From the NCBI GenBank assembly GCA_001464195.1, contig LNEY01000002.1:37392-101391 (forward strand): a stretch of 64,000 nucleotides of DNA, in the 5' to 3' direction. The notes under the pieces are model-generated. The model searched no databases and was not told the DNA's origin. It saw only the letters and a program-made list of their open reading frames with translations. A program made the position numbers and the translations under genes. Positions 38,544 to 48,069 of this stretch are shown here, in pieces (the stretch's first letter is position 1; every line of letters starts with the position of its first letter). Source of the stretch: Burkholderiales bacterium Ga0077547 (GTDB lineage: Bacteria; Pseudomonadota; Gammaproteobacteria; Burkholderiales; Burkholderiaceae_C).

Positions 38544-39404
38544 TCAGCCGAACACGATGGTGCGGTGGCCGTTGACCAGAATGCGATCTTCCAGGTGGTT
38601 ACGCAAGCCACGCGCCAGTACCGCCTTTTCGACGTCCTTGCCGCAGCGCACCAGGTCTTCGATCGAATCGCTGTGGTCGATGCGCATCACGTCCTGCTCG
38701 ATGATCGGGCCTTCGTCCAGGTCCTCGGTCACGTAATGGCAGGTGGCGCCGATCAGCTTGACGCCTCGGTCCCAGGCCTGGTGGTAGGGCTTGGCCCCGG
38801 CGAAGCTGGGCAGAAAACTGTGGTGGATGTTGATGATCTGCCCCGGGTACTTGCGGCACAGCGACGGCGGCAGGATCTGCATGTAGCGCGCCAGGACCAT
38901 CGTATCGGCGCCGCTGGACTCGAACAACGCTTCCAGCTTGGCAAAAGCTTCGGGCTTGTTCTCCTTCGTGACCGGGATGTGGTGGAAGGCAATGCCATGC
39001 CATTCGACCAATCCGCGGAAGACCTCGTGATTCGACGCGACACCGACGATGTCGACATCGAGCTCCTTGCTCTGCCAGCGAGCCAGCAAGTCGTACAGGC
39101 AATGCTCTTGCGTCGACACCATCAGCAGCACGCGTCGCTTTACCGCGCTGTCGCTGGTGCGCCAGTCCATGTCGAACTCGGCCGCCAGCGGGGAAAAACG
39201 GTGCCGCAGCTCGGCGTGATCGAAGGGCAGCGAGTCGGCCTTGACCTCCAGGCGCATGAAATAGCGCGCCGAATCGGCATCGGCATGCTGATTGGAGCTG
39301 AGGATCCAGCCCCCCAGATCAGCGAAGAAGCCCGTGACGCGGGCGACGATGCCCACGCGGTCGGGGCAAGAGAAAGTCAGCGTGTAGTGATGGGGGCGGC
39401 TCAT
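38544..39404 (-). CDS. purU: Formyltetrahydrofolate deformylase
   Basis: HHYTLTFSCPDRVGIVARVTGFFADLGGWILSSNQHAD; LARYMQILPP; INIHHSFLPSFAGAKPYHQAWDRGVKLIGATCHYVTEDLDEGPIIEQDV. Confidence 0.96.
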   Translation of the reverse strand: MSRPHHYTLTFSCPDRVGIVARVTGFFADLGGWILSSNQHADADSARYFMRLEVKADSLPFDHAELRHRFSPLAAEFDMDWRTSDSAVKRRVLLMVSTQEHCLYDLLARWQSKELDVDIVGVASNHEVFRGLVEWHGIAFHHIPVTKENKPEAFAKLEALFESSGADTMVLARYMQILPPSLCRKYPGQIINIHHSFLPSFAGAKPYHQAWDRGVKLIGATCHYVTEDLDEGPIIEQDVMRIDHSDSIEDLVRCGKDVEKAVLARGLRNHLEDRILVNGHRTIVFG

Positions 39405-39591
39405 GGCGTCGGTGAGAATTGATTGAGTATCCTTACATGTTTTGCGCCATCGTCAACTCGCCAAGAACGGCTTGAAACCGTTGCATTTGGCGACTTGCCG
39501 GCATTCCGCTTGCATACAGGACCACCCACGGATCGGTGAAGCCCTGTTGCAACACCCACCCGCTCCTATCCATTGCAGCCAAGGCCGCCCG

Positions 39592-42500
39592 ATGACTCAC
39601 AGCCCGATCCGCTCGATCCTGATCGCCAACCGCTCGGAGATCGCGATCCGCGTGATGCGCGCCGCCTCCGAGATGCGCATCCGCACGGTGGCGATCTACT
39701 CGCAGCAGGACCGCCAGGCGCTGCACCGCTTCAAGGCCGACGAAAGCTACATGGTCGGCGAAGGCCAGAAGCCGCTGGCCGCGTACCTCGATGGCGAGGA
39801 CATCCTGCGCATCGCCAAGCACGCTGGCGCTGATGCGATCCACCCCGGCTACGGTTTCCTGTCCGAAAACCCCGAATTCGCCGACGCGGTGATTGCGGCC
39901 GGCATCCGCTGGATCGGCCCATCGCCTGACGTGATGCGCACGCTCGGCAACAAGGTCGCCGCGCGCCATGCCGCCGTGGCCGCCGGTGTACAGGTCATGC
40001 CCGCGACGCCGCCACTGCCGCTGGATGTGGCCGAATGCGCGAAGCTGGCAGCAGGCATCGGTTACCCGGTGATGCTGAAGGCGAGCTGGGGCGGCGGCGG
40101 TCGCGGCATGCGGGTCATCGAGAACGAAGGCGAGCTCGCTGCATCGCTGCAGGCCTCGCGGCGCGAGGCGCTGGCCGCCTTCGGCAACGACGAGGTGTAC
40201 TTCGAGAAGCTGATCCGCCGCGCGCGCCATGTCGAAGTGCAGATCCTCGGCGACACGCATGGCAACCTGGTGCACCTGCACGAGCGCGACTGCACCGTGC
40301 AGCGGCGTAACCAGAAGGTGGTCGAGCGTGCGCCGGCGCCGTACCTCGACGCCGCAGGGCGCGCCGCCCTGTGCGGCAGCGCGCTGCGGCTGATGCGCTC
40401 GGTCGGCTACACCCATGCGGGCACGGTCGAATTCCTGATGGATGCCGACGACGGCAAGTGCTACTTCATCGAGGTCAATCCACGCATCCAGGTCGAGCAC
40501 ACGGTGACCGAGATGATCACTGGCGTCGACATCGTCAAGGCACAGATCCGCATCACCGAAGGCGGCCACATCGGCGTGACCGAAGGTTCGGCCGAAGCAG
40601 CGACCGGCCTGCACCCGACTGGTGTGCCGCCGCAGGAGAAGATCCCGCTGAACGGCCACGCGCTGCAATGCCGCGTCACCACCGAAGACCCGGAAAACGG
40701 CTTCCTGCCCGACTACGGCCGATTGGCCGCCTACCGCAGCGCGGCGGGCTTCGGCATCCGGCTGGATGCCGGCACGGCCTACGGCGGCGCGGTCATCACG
40801 CCCTATTACGACTCGCTGCTGGTCAAGGTCACCGCCTGGGCCCCCACGCCCAATGAAACCATCCAGCGCATGGACCGCGCACTGCGCGAGTTCCGCATCC
40901 GCGGGGTGTCGACCAACCTGCAATTCCTCGAGAACCTGATCAACCACCCGACGTTCGGCAACGACGTCAAGGGCGAGCTGACCACCCGGTTCATCGAGAA
41001 CACACCGGAGTTGCTGGCCTTCGCCGCGCGGCGCGACCGCGCCACCAAGCTGCTGCGCTTCCTCGGCGAGGTGGCCGTCAACGGCAACCCCGAGGTCAAG
41101 GGCCGCACGCTGCCCGCGCTGCCGCTGCCCAAGCCGGTGCTACCGAAGATCGATGCGGCTTCGCCGATTCCGGATGGCAGCCGCCAGCGCCTGCAAGCGC
41201 TCGGCCCTGCCGGATTTGCGCAATGGATGCTGGCGCAAAAGCAGGTGCTGATCACCGACACCACGATGCGCGACGCGCACCAGTCGCTGCTGGCGACCCG
41301 CATGCGCACCGCCGACATGCTGCCGATCGCGCCGTACTACGCCCGCGAGCTGTCAGGGCTGTTCTCGCTCGAATGCTGGGGTGGCGCAACCTTCGACGTG
41401 GCCTTGCGCTTCCTGAAGGAAGACCCGTGGCAGCGCCTCGCACAACTGCGTGCGCAAGTACCGAACGTGCTGTTCCAGATGCTGCTGCGCGGTTCCAACG
41501 CAGTGGGCTACACCAACTACGCCGACAACGTGGTGCGCCACTTCGTGCAGCAGGCGGCAACGAATGGCGTCGACCTGTTCCGGGTCTTCGATTCTCTGAA
41601 CTGGGTCGAGAACATGCGGGTGGCCATCGACGCCGTCGTCGAGAACGGTGGGCTGTGTGAGGGAGCGATCTGCTACACCGGCGACCTGTTCGACGGTGCT
41701 CGGCCCAAATACGACCTGAAGTACTACCTCGGCATCGCCCGCGAGTTGCAGAAGGCCGGTGTGCACCTGCTGGCGATCAAGGACATGGCCGGCATCTGCC
41801 GCCCCCGCGCAGCGGCGGCGCTGGTGAAGGCGCTGAAGGCCGAAACCGGGCTGCCGGTGCACTTCCACACCCACGACACCAGCGGCGCGGCTGCGGCCTC
41901 GGTGCTGGCCGCGATCGAAGCCGGCTGCGATGCGGTCGATGGTGCGCTGGATGCCATGAGTGGCTTGACCTCGCAGCCCAACCTGTCGTCGATCGCGGCC
42001 GCGTTGGCCGGCACCGAGCGCGACCCGGGCCTGTCGCAAGGCGCGCTGCATGCGGCGTCGATGTACTGGGAAGGCGTGCGCCGCTTCTATTCGCCGTTCG
42101 AGTCCGAAATCCGCTCCGGCACCGCCGATGTCTACCGCCACGAGATGCCCGGCGGCCAGTACACCAACCTGCGTGAGCAGGCCCGCTCGCTCGGCATTGC
42201 GCACCGCTGGACCGAGGTATCGCAGACCTATGCCGATGTGAACCGGCTGTTCGGCGACATCGTGAAAGTGACACCCACCTCCAAGGTCGTCGGCGACATG
42301 GCGCTGATGATGGTTGCCAGCGACCTGACCCCTGCCGAGGTGACCGACCCGGCACGCGAGGTGGCTTTCCCGGAATCGGTGGTGTCACTGTTCAAGGGCG
42401 AGCTCGGCTTCCCGCCCGATGGTTTCCCGGCTGCCCTGAGCCGCAAGGTGCTGAAGCTGGCCGACAGCGACCAGCCGCCGGTGCCGTACCGGCCTGGCGA

Positions 42501-43104
42501 CCGGCTGCCACCGGTCGATCTGGAAGCGGCCCGCGCCAAGGCCGCCGCAGACTGTGAGCAGCCGATCGATGACCGCCAGCTGGCCTCGTACCTGATGTAC
42601 CCGAAGCTGATGCGCGACTTCTGCGAGTACACGAAGCTGAATGGCGACACCTCGATGCTGCCGACGCCGGTGTTCTTTTACGGCGCGCAGCCGCAGCAGG
42701 AGCTGGCGGTCGAGATCGACCCGGGCAAGACGCTGCTGGTCGCGCTGCAGTCGGTTGCGCCCGACGGCGACGTGGCACAGAAGGTCCAGTTCGAACTCAA
42801 CGGCCAGTCGCGCACGGTTCGTGTGCTGCGCCCTGACGCGGGCGACGCCGCCAAGGGCCGCCCTGTTGCCGATCCGTCCAACCCGATGCATGTCGCCGCA
42901 CCGATGCCAGGCGGGATCGTCAGCGTCGCGGTCAAGGTGGGCCAGCGTGTGAGTGCCGGCAGCACGCTGCTCGCGCTGGAGGCGATGAAGATGGAAACCC
43001 ATGTCGCTGCCGAGCGCGATGCCGAGATTGAGGCGGTGCTGGTCGCCCCGGGCGACCGGGTGCAGGCGAAGGATCTGCTGATCGTATTGAAGGCGGTGGG
43101 CTGA
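39592..43104 (+). CDS. pyc: Pyruvate carboxylase
   Basis: Biotin-carboxylase domain, DTTMRDAHQSLLATRMRTADML carboxyltransferase domain, C-terminal EAMKMETHV biotin motif in one polypeptide. Confidence 0.96.
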   Translation: MTHSPIRSILIANRSEIAIRVMRAASEMRIRTVAIYSQQDRQALHRFKADESYMVGEGQKPLAAYLDGEDILRIAKHAGADAIHPGYGFLSENPEFADAVIAAGIRWIGPSPDVMRTLGNKVAARHAAVAAGVQVMPATPPLPLDVAECAKLAAGIGYPVMLKASWGGGGRGMRVIENEGELAASLQASRREALAAFGNDEVYFEKLIRRARHVEVQILGDTHGNLVHLHERDCTVQRRNQKVVERAPAPYLDAAGRAALCGSALRLMRSVGYTHAGTVEFLMDADDGKCYFIEVNPRIQVEHTVTEMITGVDIVKAQIRITEGGHIGVTEGSAEAATGLHPTGVPPQEKIPLNGHALQCRVTTEDPENGFLPDYGRLAAYRSAAGFGIRLDAGTAYGGAVITPYYDSLLVKVTAWAPTPNETIQRMDRALREFRIRGVSTNLQFLENLINHPTFGNDVKGELTTRFIENTPELLAFAARRDRATKLLRFLGEVAVNGNPEVKGRTLPALPLPKPVLPKIDAASPIPDGSRQRLQALGPAGFAQWMLAQKQVLITDTTMRDAHQSLLATRMRTADMLPIAPYYARELSGLFSLECWGGATFDVALRFLKEDPWQRLAQLRAQVPNVLFQMLLRGSNAVGYTNYADNVVRHFVQQAATNGVDLFRVFDSLNWVENMRVAIDAVVENGGLCEGAICYTGDLFDGARPKYDLKYYLGIARELQKAGVHLLAIKDMAGICRPRAAAALVKALKAETGLPVHFHTHDTSGAAAASVLAAIEAGCDAVDGALDAMSGLTSQPNLSSIAAALAGTERDPGLSQGALHAASMYWEGVRRFYSPFESEIRSGTADVYRHEMPGGQYTNLREQARSLGIAHRWTEVSQTYADVNRLFGDIVKVTPTSKVVGDMALMMVASDLTPAEVTDPAREVAFPESVVSLFKGELGFPPDGFPAALSRKVLKLADSDQPPVPYRPGDRLPPVDLEAARAKAAADCEQPIDDRQLASYLMYPKLMRDFCEYTKLNGDTSMLPTPVFFYGAQPQQELAVEIDPGKTLLVALQSVAPDGDVAQKVQFELNGQSRTVRVLRPDAGDAAKGRPVADPSNPMHVAAPMPGGIVSVAVKVGQRVSAGSTLLALEAMKMETHVAAERDAEIEAVLVAPGDRVQAKDLLIVLKAVG

Positions 43105-43143
43105 GGCGAGCCAACTCCTCACAGCTCAAAAGCGGAGGCTTCG

Positions 43144-43593
43144 ATGAAGTACCAGATTATTTTTTTAGGTATTTCGATGTTGCTCAGTGGATGTGCGACT
43201 GTGCCGTCCACCAAGGGTGAACTCATACAGGCAAGTCCAAGCAGTCAAAAATATTGTTATTCGGAGCCATTAGCGGAAGTAACACAGCGACTTCGGTCGT
43301 ACCTTTCCGCCTGCTATCGCCCCATGACGGTGAGTGGGTCGACTTTCGCCGCCGGAGTCATCATCCCTATTCAATCCAATATCGACTGGTCTGTGGAAGA
43401 AGAAGCGATAGCCTCAGGGACGAGATTTACAGTCAAGGGTCTTGGTAAATATGTCCTGTCAGCACAAGTGACGGGGCCGGAGCCAACCTGTTCAACGACC
43501 TTGCAGGCCTTTGCAGGCAACCAAGTTTGGACCAACAGGTTCGAAACACTCGATAAGGTGGCCAGAAACGAAAAAGCGGAGTGCCCGTACTGA
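43144..43593 (+). CDS. Putative small lipoprotein, 149 aa
   Basis: MKYQIIFLGISMLLSGCATVPS lipobox LSGC; locally lower GC than neighbours. Confidence 0.68.
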   Translation: MKYQIIFLGISMLLSGCATVPSTKGELIQASPSSQKYCYSEPLAEVTQRLRSYLSACYRPMTVSGSTFAAGVIIPIQSNIDWSVEEEAIASGTRFTVKGLGKYVLSAQVTGPEPTCSTTLQAFAGNQVWTNRFETLDKVARNEKAECPY

Positions 43594-43685
43594 AAAGTCC
43601 AGACCGACGCATGGGTTGGTTTCAAATGCGTCGATGGTCAAGCCTGCGGCCTGGGGCTTTGGCCCTTGAATGAACGCCTGGTCCC

Positions 43686-44093
43686 TCAGCGCGTCCAGTC
43701 CTGCAACACCAGACCGGCCACCTGGGCGAACGCCTGGTCGCTGGACACCAGCACCGCGTCGACGCTGAGTGCATGAGCTGCGATCAACAGGTCGAGCGGA
43801 GCTAGGGTTTTGCCCTTGCTCGCCAGGTCGGCCCGAGTGGTGCCATAGCGCTCGGCCGCCTGGTGATCCCACGGGAGCACATCGACCCGATGCAACAGCT
43901 CTCGCACCACCGCGTGCAATCGTTCAGCTGTGGGGCGCCGGGCCAGTCCGAACAGCAACTCGCCCTCGGTGATGCTCGACATGCACAGCGCCGCCATCGG
44001 CACTGCGATCACCCGTTGCGACACCACCGGATGCGCTCGGACCAAGTAGCTCACGGTGTTGGTGTCGAGCATGTAGCGGGTCATTCTTGCCAA
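43686..44093 (-). CDS. vapC: PIN-domain toxin VapC-like
   Basis: [48 protein letters not shown]. Confidence 0.9.
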   Translation of the reverse strand: MARMTRYMLDTNTVSYLVRAHPVVSQRVIAVPMAALCMSSITEGELLFGLARRPTAERLHAVVRELLHRVDVLPWDHQAAERYGTTRADLASKGKTLAPLDLLIAAHALSVDAVLVSSDQAFAQVAGLVLQDWTR

Positions 44094-44347
44094 CCATCGA
44101 ACGGGTCACGCTCCTGCGCTGCTTGCTTGCGTTCCTTGGCGTCGAGGAAGCCTGACGAAGCATCTTTCGATACACGCTTTGCCGCCGCGAAGAAATCATC
44201 CCACGAGGTGGGGCGGCGCGACAGGATGATGTCGCCAGTCTCGGCGTCCCGGCGGATGAACACCTCCTTGGCGTCGAAGCGGAAGGCGACCGGCAGGCGA
44301 ACTGCCTGACTGCGTCCGTTGATGAAAAGTTTGGCAGTTTGGCTCAT
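44081..44347 (-). CDS. vapB: VapB-like antitoxin (AbrB/SpoVT fold)
   Basis: [31 protein letters not shown]; overlaps vapC by 13 nt. Confidence 0.9.
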   Translation of the reverse strand: MSQTAKLFINGRSQAVRLPVAFRFDAKEVFIRRDAETGDIILSRRPTSWDDFFAAAKRVSKDASSGFLDAKERKQAAQERDPFDGWQE

Positions 44348-44365
44348 GGTGACACCTTTGCTGAA

Positions 44366-44377
44366 TGATAGATATCA
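44366..44377. promoter_or_regulatory. Candidate VapB(C) operator palindrome
   Basis: TGATAgaTATCA, perfect 5-bp inverted repeat 19 nt upstream of the vapB ATG. Confidence 0.45.
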
Positions 44378-44586
44378 AAGCATATGCCAACCCACTGAAT
44401 CTCGCCAGTGCTGGCACGAAAAGACGAGCGCATCGTCGGCGTGAAGCGCAAGACCGCCAGCACGCTGAGGCCAGTGATCTTGCGCGCTCAGGCCACTGCG
44501 CGCGCACCTGGCTGCCTAGCATGGTGTGACGGATCAGCACCCTGACCGTGCGGCCTACAGCGGCCATCAACACACCGGAGACCACC

Positions 44587-45087
44587 ATGCCATTGATCGA
44601 CATCACCTACCCAAAAGGCGCCCTGGGCGTCGACGCACTGAAGACCTTGGAGGCCACGCTGTGGTCGACCGCGCTGCGATGGGAAGCCATCGAAGCGACC
44701 GCGTCCAACGCGACCGTCGCCTGGGTCTACCTCGACGAGCGCCCACGGCAAAGCGTCAGCGTCGGCGGACGTCCGCTGACGCAGAACGTCTACCGAATCA
44801 ACGTTCGCGTGATGGCTGGCTTCATGGACCAGAAGCGCATTGACGGCCTGGCGCGCGAGCTGACCGATGCGGTCCTTGCAGCCGACGGCACCCCAGGAGA
44901 CGGCAGCGGCGCGCGGGTGTTTTGCGTCATCGAGGAAATCCCGAGCGGTTGCTGGAGCATCGACGGCACCACGTGGACGACGGTGTTCACAGCGGGCCAT
45001 CTCGGCCTTGACAAGCGGCGCGTCGAAGCGATGGGCCGTGCCATTGCCGAGCGACCGCGCATCGAGGTGATCGCGGAGCCAATCTGA
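44587..45087 (+). CDS. Tautomerase family protein (tandem 4-OT/MIF-like)
   Basis: MPLIDITYPKGALGVDALKTLEATLWSTALRWEAIE with N-terminal Pro; second half with KRIDGLARELTDAVLA. Confidence 0.65.
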   Translation: MPLIDITYPKGALGVDALKTLEATLWSTALRWEAIEATASNATVAWVYLDERPRQSVSVGGRPLTQNVYRINVRVMAGFMDQKRIDGLARELTDAVLAADGTPGDGSGARVFCVIEEIPSGCWSIDGTTWTTVFTAGHLGLDKRRVEAMGRAIAERPRIEVIAEPI

Positions 45088-45162
45088 ATCCCACCAACCG
45101 ATAGATGCCACGTCGACGCGTCGCACATTCGCGAGGCGTCGACCCGGCAAGGAGACCCAGCG

Positions 45163-45600
45163 GTGCACATCAAACCGAAAGTAAAGGAAGAAGCGATTCA
45201 TCTCAGCGATCTGGCGTGGAAAGAATTTCCACCCACGCTGTCGAGCGGCGGCATCCGCTGGAAGATGCTGCACGCGTCGCCCGAAATGGGCGCGTGGACG
45301 GCCATTTTTGATTGCCCGGCCGGGTCGTCGTTCAACCCGCACTTTCACGTCGGGCCGGGCGAATACCTGCTGACGAAAGGACGCATGGATGTGCGTGGTG
45401 GCAGCGAGCACGGCGGTGACACGGTGCTCGCGCCCGCCTATGGATATGAGTCCGCCAACGCCCGTCACGACCAGACACAGTTCCCTGTCGACAGCGAGTT
45501 CTACATGACCTTTCTCGGCCCGCTGGCGTTCATCGACCCAGACGGCACGCCGATCGCGGTGGTCACCTGGGACGAAGCACAGCGGGCGTACGCGGGCTGA
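45163..45600 (+). CDS. Cupin domain-containing protein
   Basis: FDCPAGSSFNPHFHVGPGEYLLTKGRMDVRGG metal-binding cupin motif; GTG start. Confidence 0.82.
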   Translation: MHIKPKVKEEAIHLSDLAWKEFPPTLSSGGIRWKMLHASPEMGAWTAIFDCPAGSSFNPHFHVGPGEYLLTKGRMDVRGGSEHGGDTVLAPAYGYESANARHDQTQFPVDSEFYMTFLGPLAFIDPDGTPIAVVTWDEAQRAYAG

Positions 45601-46600
45601 TCGAGGCCGCCGCGCGAAGTTCGCGCGGTGACAGCCCGAACTTGTTCTTGAAGGCGCGGCTGAAATGCGGCGCCGACACGAAGCCCCAGCGGTAGGCAAT
45701 CTCGCCGATGTGGTGATGCCGGTACGCGGGGTCTAGCAACGCGTCCCGGCATCGCTGCAGGCGCTGGTCCTGGATCCAGCCCGACACCGTCAGGCCGCCA
45801 CGCTGAAACAGCAAGTGCAGATGGCGCAGCGACATCCGGTGCGCGGCAGCGATCCGTACCGGCGTCAGATCGTGATCGTGCAGGTTTTTCATCGCCTGCA
45901 TCTGCACCTGCCGCAGCATCGCGACACTGCTCGCGCGACGGCCGACCGACGGCTCTGGGGTCAGCGCAGCGGCCAGCAGATCGAGCGTCCAGCGGTTGAC
46001 GGCGTGGCACATGCCGATATCGAGCGCATCGATCTGACCCGACAGCGCCAACAGGTGCGCCGCCAGCAGCGAGCCAGCACCCGAGCGCGCTTCAAGCTTG
46101 CCGCCTGCCGGCAGGTGCTGACGTTCCGGCAGATGCTGGCGTAGCCTCGACCACGGGATGATCAAGGTCAGCTTGCGCAGCCGGTCCATCACCTCGAAAT
46201 CGATCGCCTGATCAGTCGTCCACACCACCATGTCGCCACGCTGGAGTTCCAGCTGGCCACGGGTGGTGTTGAAACGCTCGCGGCCTTCCATGACGAACTG
46301 CACGCCCACGACACTCTCCCCCTCGTGGCGCAGCTGCTGTGGCGTTCGCTGGCCGATACACGGGTCGCAGACGCAATCGACCCAGCCGATGCCGTCGAGC
46401 TCGCGGCGCTGGATCTGCGCTTGGAAGTCCGTCGGCAAGCGGCTCGGCACCTGCCAGTCGCGGTAGTGGTCGCTGAGCACCTGTTGCCAGGCGTCGGTGC
46501 GATCGCTGGCTGCGACGCTGTTCAGATTCCACCACGGACCAGACGCAACGGACGGAGCATGAGCCACCTGTGGGATGCCGAGGGTCACAGGCGCCGTCAT
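45563..46600 (-). CDS. AraC family transcriptional regulator
   Basis: C-terminal HTH IAAAHRMSLRHLHLLFQRGGLTVSGWIQDQRLQRCRDALLDPAYRHHHIGEIAYRWGFVSAPHFSRAFKNKFGLSP. Confidence 0.93.
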   Translation of the reverse strand: MTAPVTLGIPQVAHAPSVASGPWWNLNSVAASDRTDAWQQVLSDHYRDWQVPSRLPTDFQAQIQRRELDGIGWVDCVCDPCIGQRTPQQLRHEGESVVGVQFVMEGRERFNTTRGQLELQRGDMVVWTTDQAIDFEVMDRLRKLTLIIPWSRLRQHLPERQHLPAGGKLEARSGAGSLLAAHLLALSGQIDALDIGMCHAVNRWTLDLLAAALTPEPSVGRRASSVAMLRQVQMQAMKNLHDHDLTPVRIAAAHRMSLRHLHLLFQRGGLTVSGWIQDQRLQRCRDALLDPAYRHHHIGEIAYRWGFVSAPHFSRAFKNKFGLSPRELRAAASISPRTPAVLRPR

Positions 46601-46625
46601 GACGATATCCGCGTCAGCTGCGCGA

Positions 46626-47321
46626 TCAGGCCTGGTACACGCCCGGCTCGGCCGACAGCCCTTGCTTGACTTGCCGAGTCATGTCGTCTGCCAGCACTTC
46701 TTCCGCACCGGCTTCCAGTGCGTCCAGCGTGCGGCGCACCAGCTCGTCGGGCGACATTTTTTCCACTTCGAAGCCATGGGTCATGTCGGTGTCGATATAG
46801 CCCATGTGCAGACCCAGCACCTGCGTGTGCTGAGAGCGCAACTCACGACGCAAGCCGTTGGTCATCGACCAGGCTGCCGACTTGCTGGCGCTGTAGACGC
46901 CGATCATTGGCACGCAGATCCAGCTCGCCACCGACAGCACATTGACGATGGCGCCTCCGCCGTGACGTGCGAGCACCGGCGCGAAGGCCTGGGACAGGCG
47001 CAGCGGGCCAAAGAAGTTGGTTTCCATGTGCGCGCGCGCCGAGTCGATGGCATCGGCTGCCATGAAGTCCCCCAGGACGGCGATGCCAGCGTTGTTGATC
47101 AGCAGCGTCACGTCACCACAGCGCCGCGCGGCCGCGGCCACATCTTCCGGCTTGGTGACGTCGAGCTGGAGGGCTTCGACACCGGGCAGCGTGATGCTGG
47201 CAGGGTTGCGCGCCCCGGCGTAGACCTTGCGCGCACCGCGCGCCAAGGCAGCCCGGGCAAACGCGAGGCCGATGCCGCGGTTGGCGCCGGTGATCAGTAC
47301 GGTTGCATCATGGAGCTTCAT
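46626..47321 (-). CDS. SDR family NAD(P)-dependent oxidoreductase
   Basis: MKLHDATVLITGANRGIGLAFARAAL; LLINNAGIAV; YSASKSAAW. Confidence 0.94.
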   Translation of the reverse strand: MKLHDATVLITGANRGIGLAFARAALARGARKVYAGARNPASITLPGVEALQLDVTKPEDVAAAARRCGDVTLLINNAGIAVLGDFMAADAIDSARAHMETNFFGPLRLSQAFAPVLARHGGGAIVNVLSVASWICVPMIGVYSASKSAAWSMTNGLRRELRSQHTQVLGLHMGYIDTDMTHGFEVEKMSPDELVRRTLDALEAGAEEVLADDMTRQVKQGLSAEPGVYQA

Positions 47322-47441
47322 GGTGAGGGTCCTCAGGGTGGTGCTGCAATGCAGCGATGGTGAGCGATCCGGAAACACGGTGAACGCCATACTTCCGAGC
47401 GCAGAAATCAGTGTCTTGGCGGCGAACACCTCGATTCGGCT

Positions 47442-48029
47442 TCATGGCGCCGTTCGATCGAATTGCGCGAGCAGCACGTCGCGCGTGGCGGCCAGCAGTG
47501 CCTTGCCTTCGGCGTTGTCGCCCAGCGCTCGGGACAGTTGCAGCGCGCCAACCAATTGGCTAGCGATAAGCGGCGCGTTCGATGCCGGGACATCGGCCGG
47601 AAGGCTTTGCGCCACCATCGCGATCAGGCCGCGCACACGCTCTGCTGCGGCCTCGCGCACGCCGGGCGACTGCCGAGGAATCTCCGACGCCAGCGCGGCG
47701 ACGGCACACATCTTGTCGGATGCGCTGAGATGGCGTTCGGCCAGATAGCCTTCGACCAGCGCACGGAACGCACTGGCACCCTGCTCGCGCCGTGCCTCGA
47801 CCTCTTTCGCGACGCGCGCCACGCCCTCCTGGCCGGCGCGTTCGAGTGCCTCGGTCAGCAGCGCGTTGCGCGAAGCGAAATGGGCATAGAAGCCGCCGTG
47901 CGTGAGCCCCGCCTCTTTCATGATGTCGGCAACACCCACCCCATGAAAGCCGCCGCGACGGATCGCTCGCGCCGCCGTGGCGACGATGCGCTCGTGGGTC
48001 ACTTGCTTGCGGCTGGGGGCGGCGTCCAT
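47442..48029 (-). CDS. TetR/AcrR family transcriptional regulator
   Basis: RKQVTHERIVATAARAIRRGGFHGVGVADIMKEAGLTHGGFYAHFASRNALLTEAL. Confidence 0.93.
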   Translation of the reverse strand: MDAAPSRKQVTHERIVATAARAIRRGGFHGVGVADIMKEAGLTHGGFYAHFASRNALLTEALERAGQEGVARVAKEVEARREQGASAFRALVEGYLAERHLSASDKMCAVAALASEIPRQSPGVREAAAERVRGLIAMVAQSLPADVPASNAPLIASQLVGALQLSRALGDNAEGKALLAATRDVLLAQFDRTAP

Positions 48030-48048
48030 GAGGAGAGTGTATCGGCAC

Positions 48049-48066
48049 ATATGACGATCATCATAT
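48049..48066. promoter_or_regulatory. Candidate TetR operator
   Basis: ATATGA-CGATCA-TCATAT: 16/18 palindromic, 19 nt upstream of the tetR ATG and just outside polA. Confidence 0.55.
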
Positions 48067-48069
48067 ATC

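Noticed and set aside
37638-39422. 594-aa + strand ORF antisense to the GGDEF and purU genes
   Set aside because: Spans two real minus-strand genes and their intergenic gap; no domain-like sequence.
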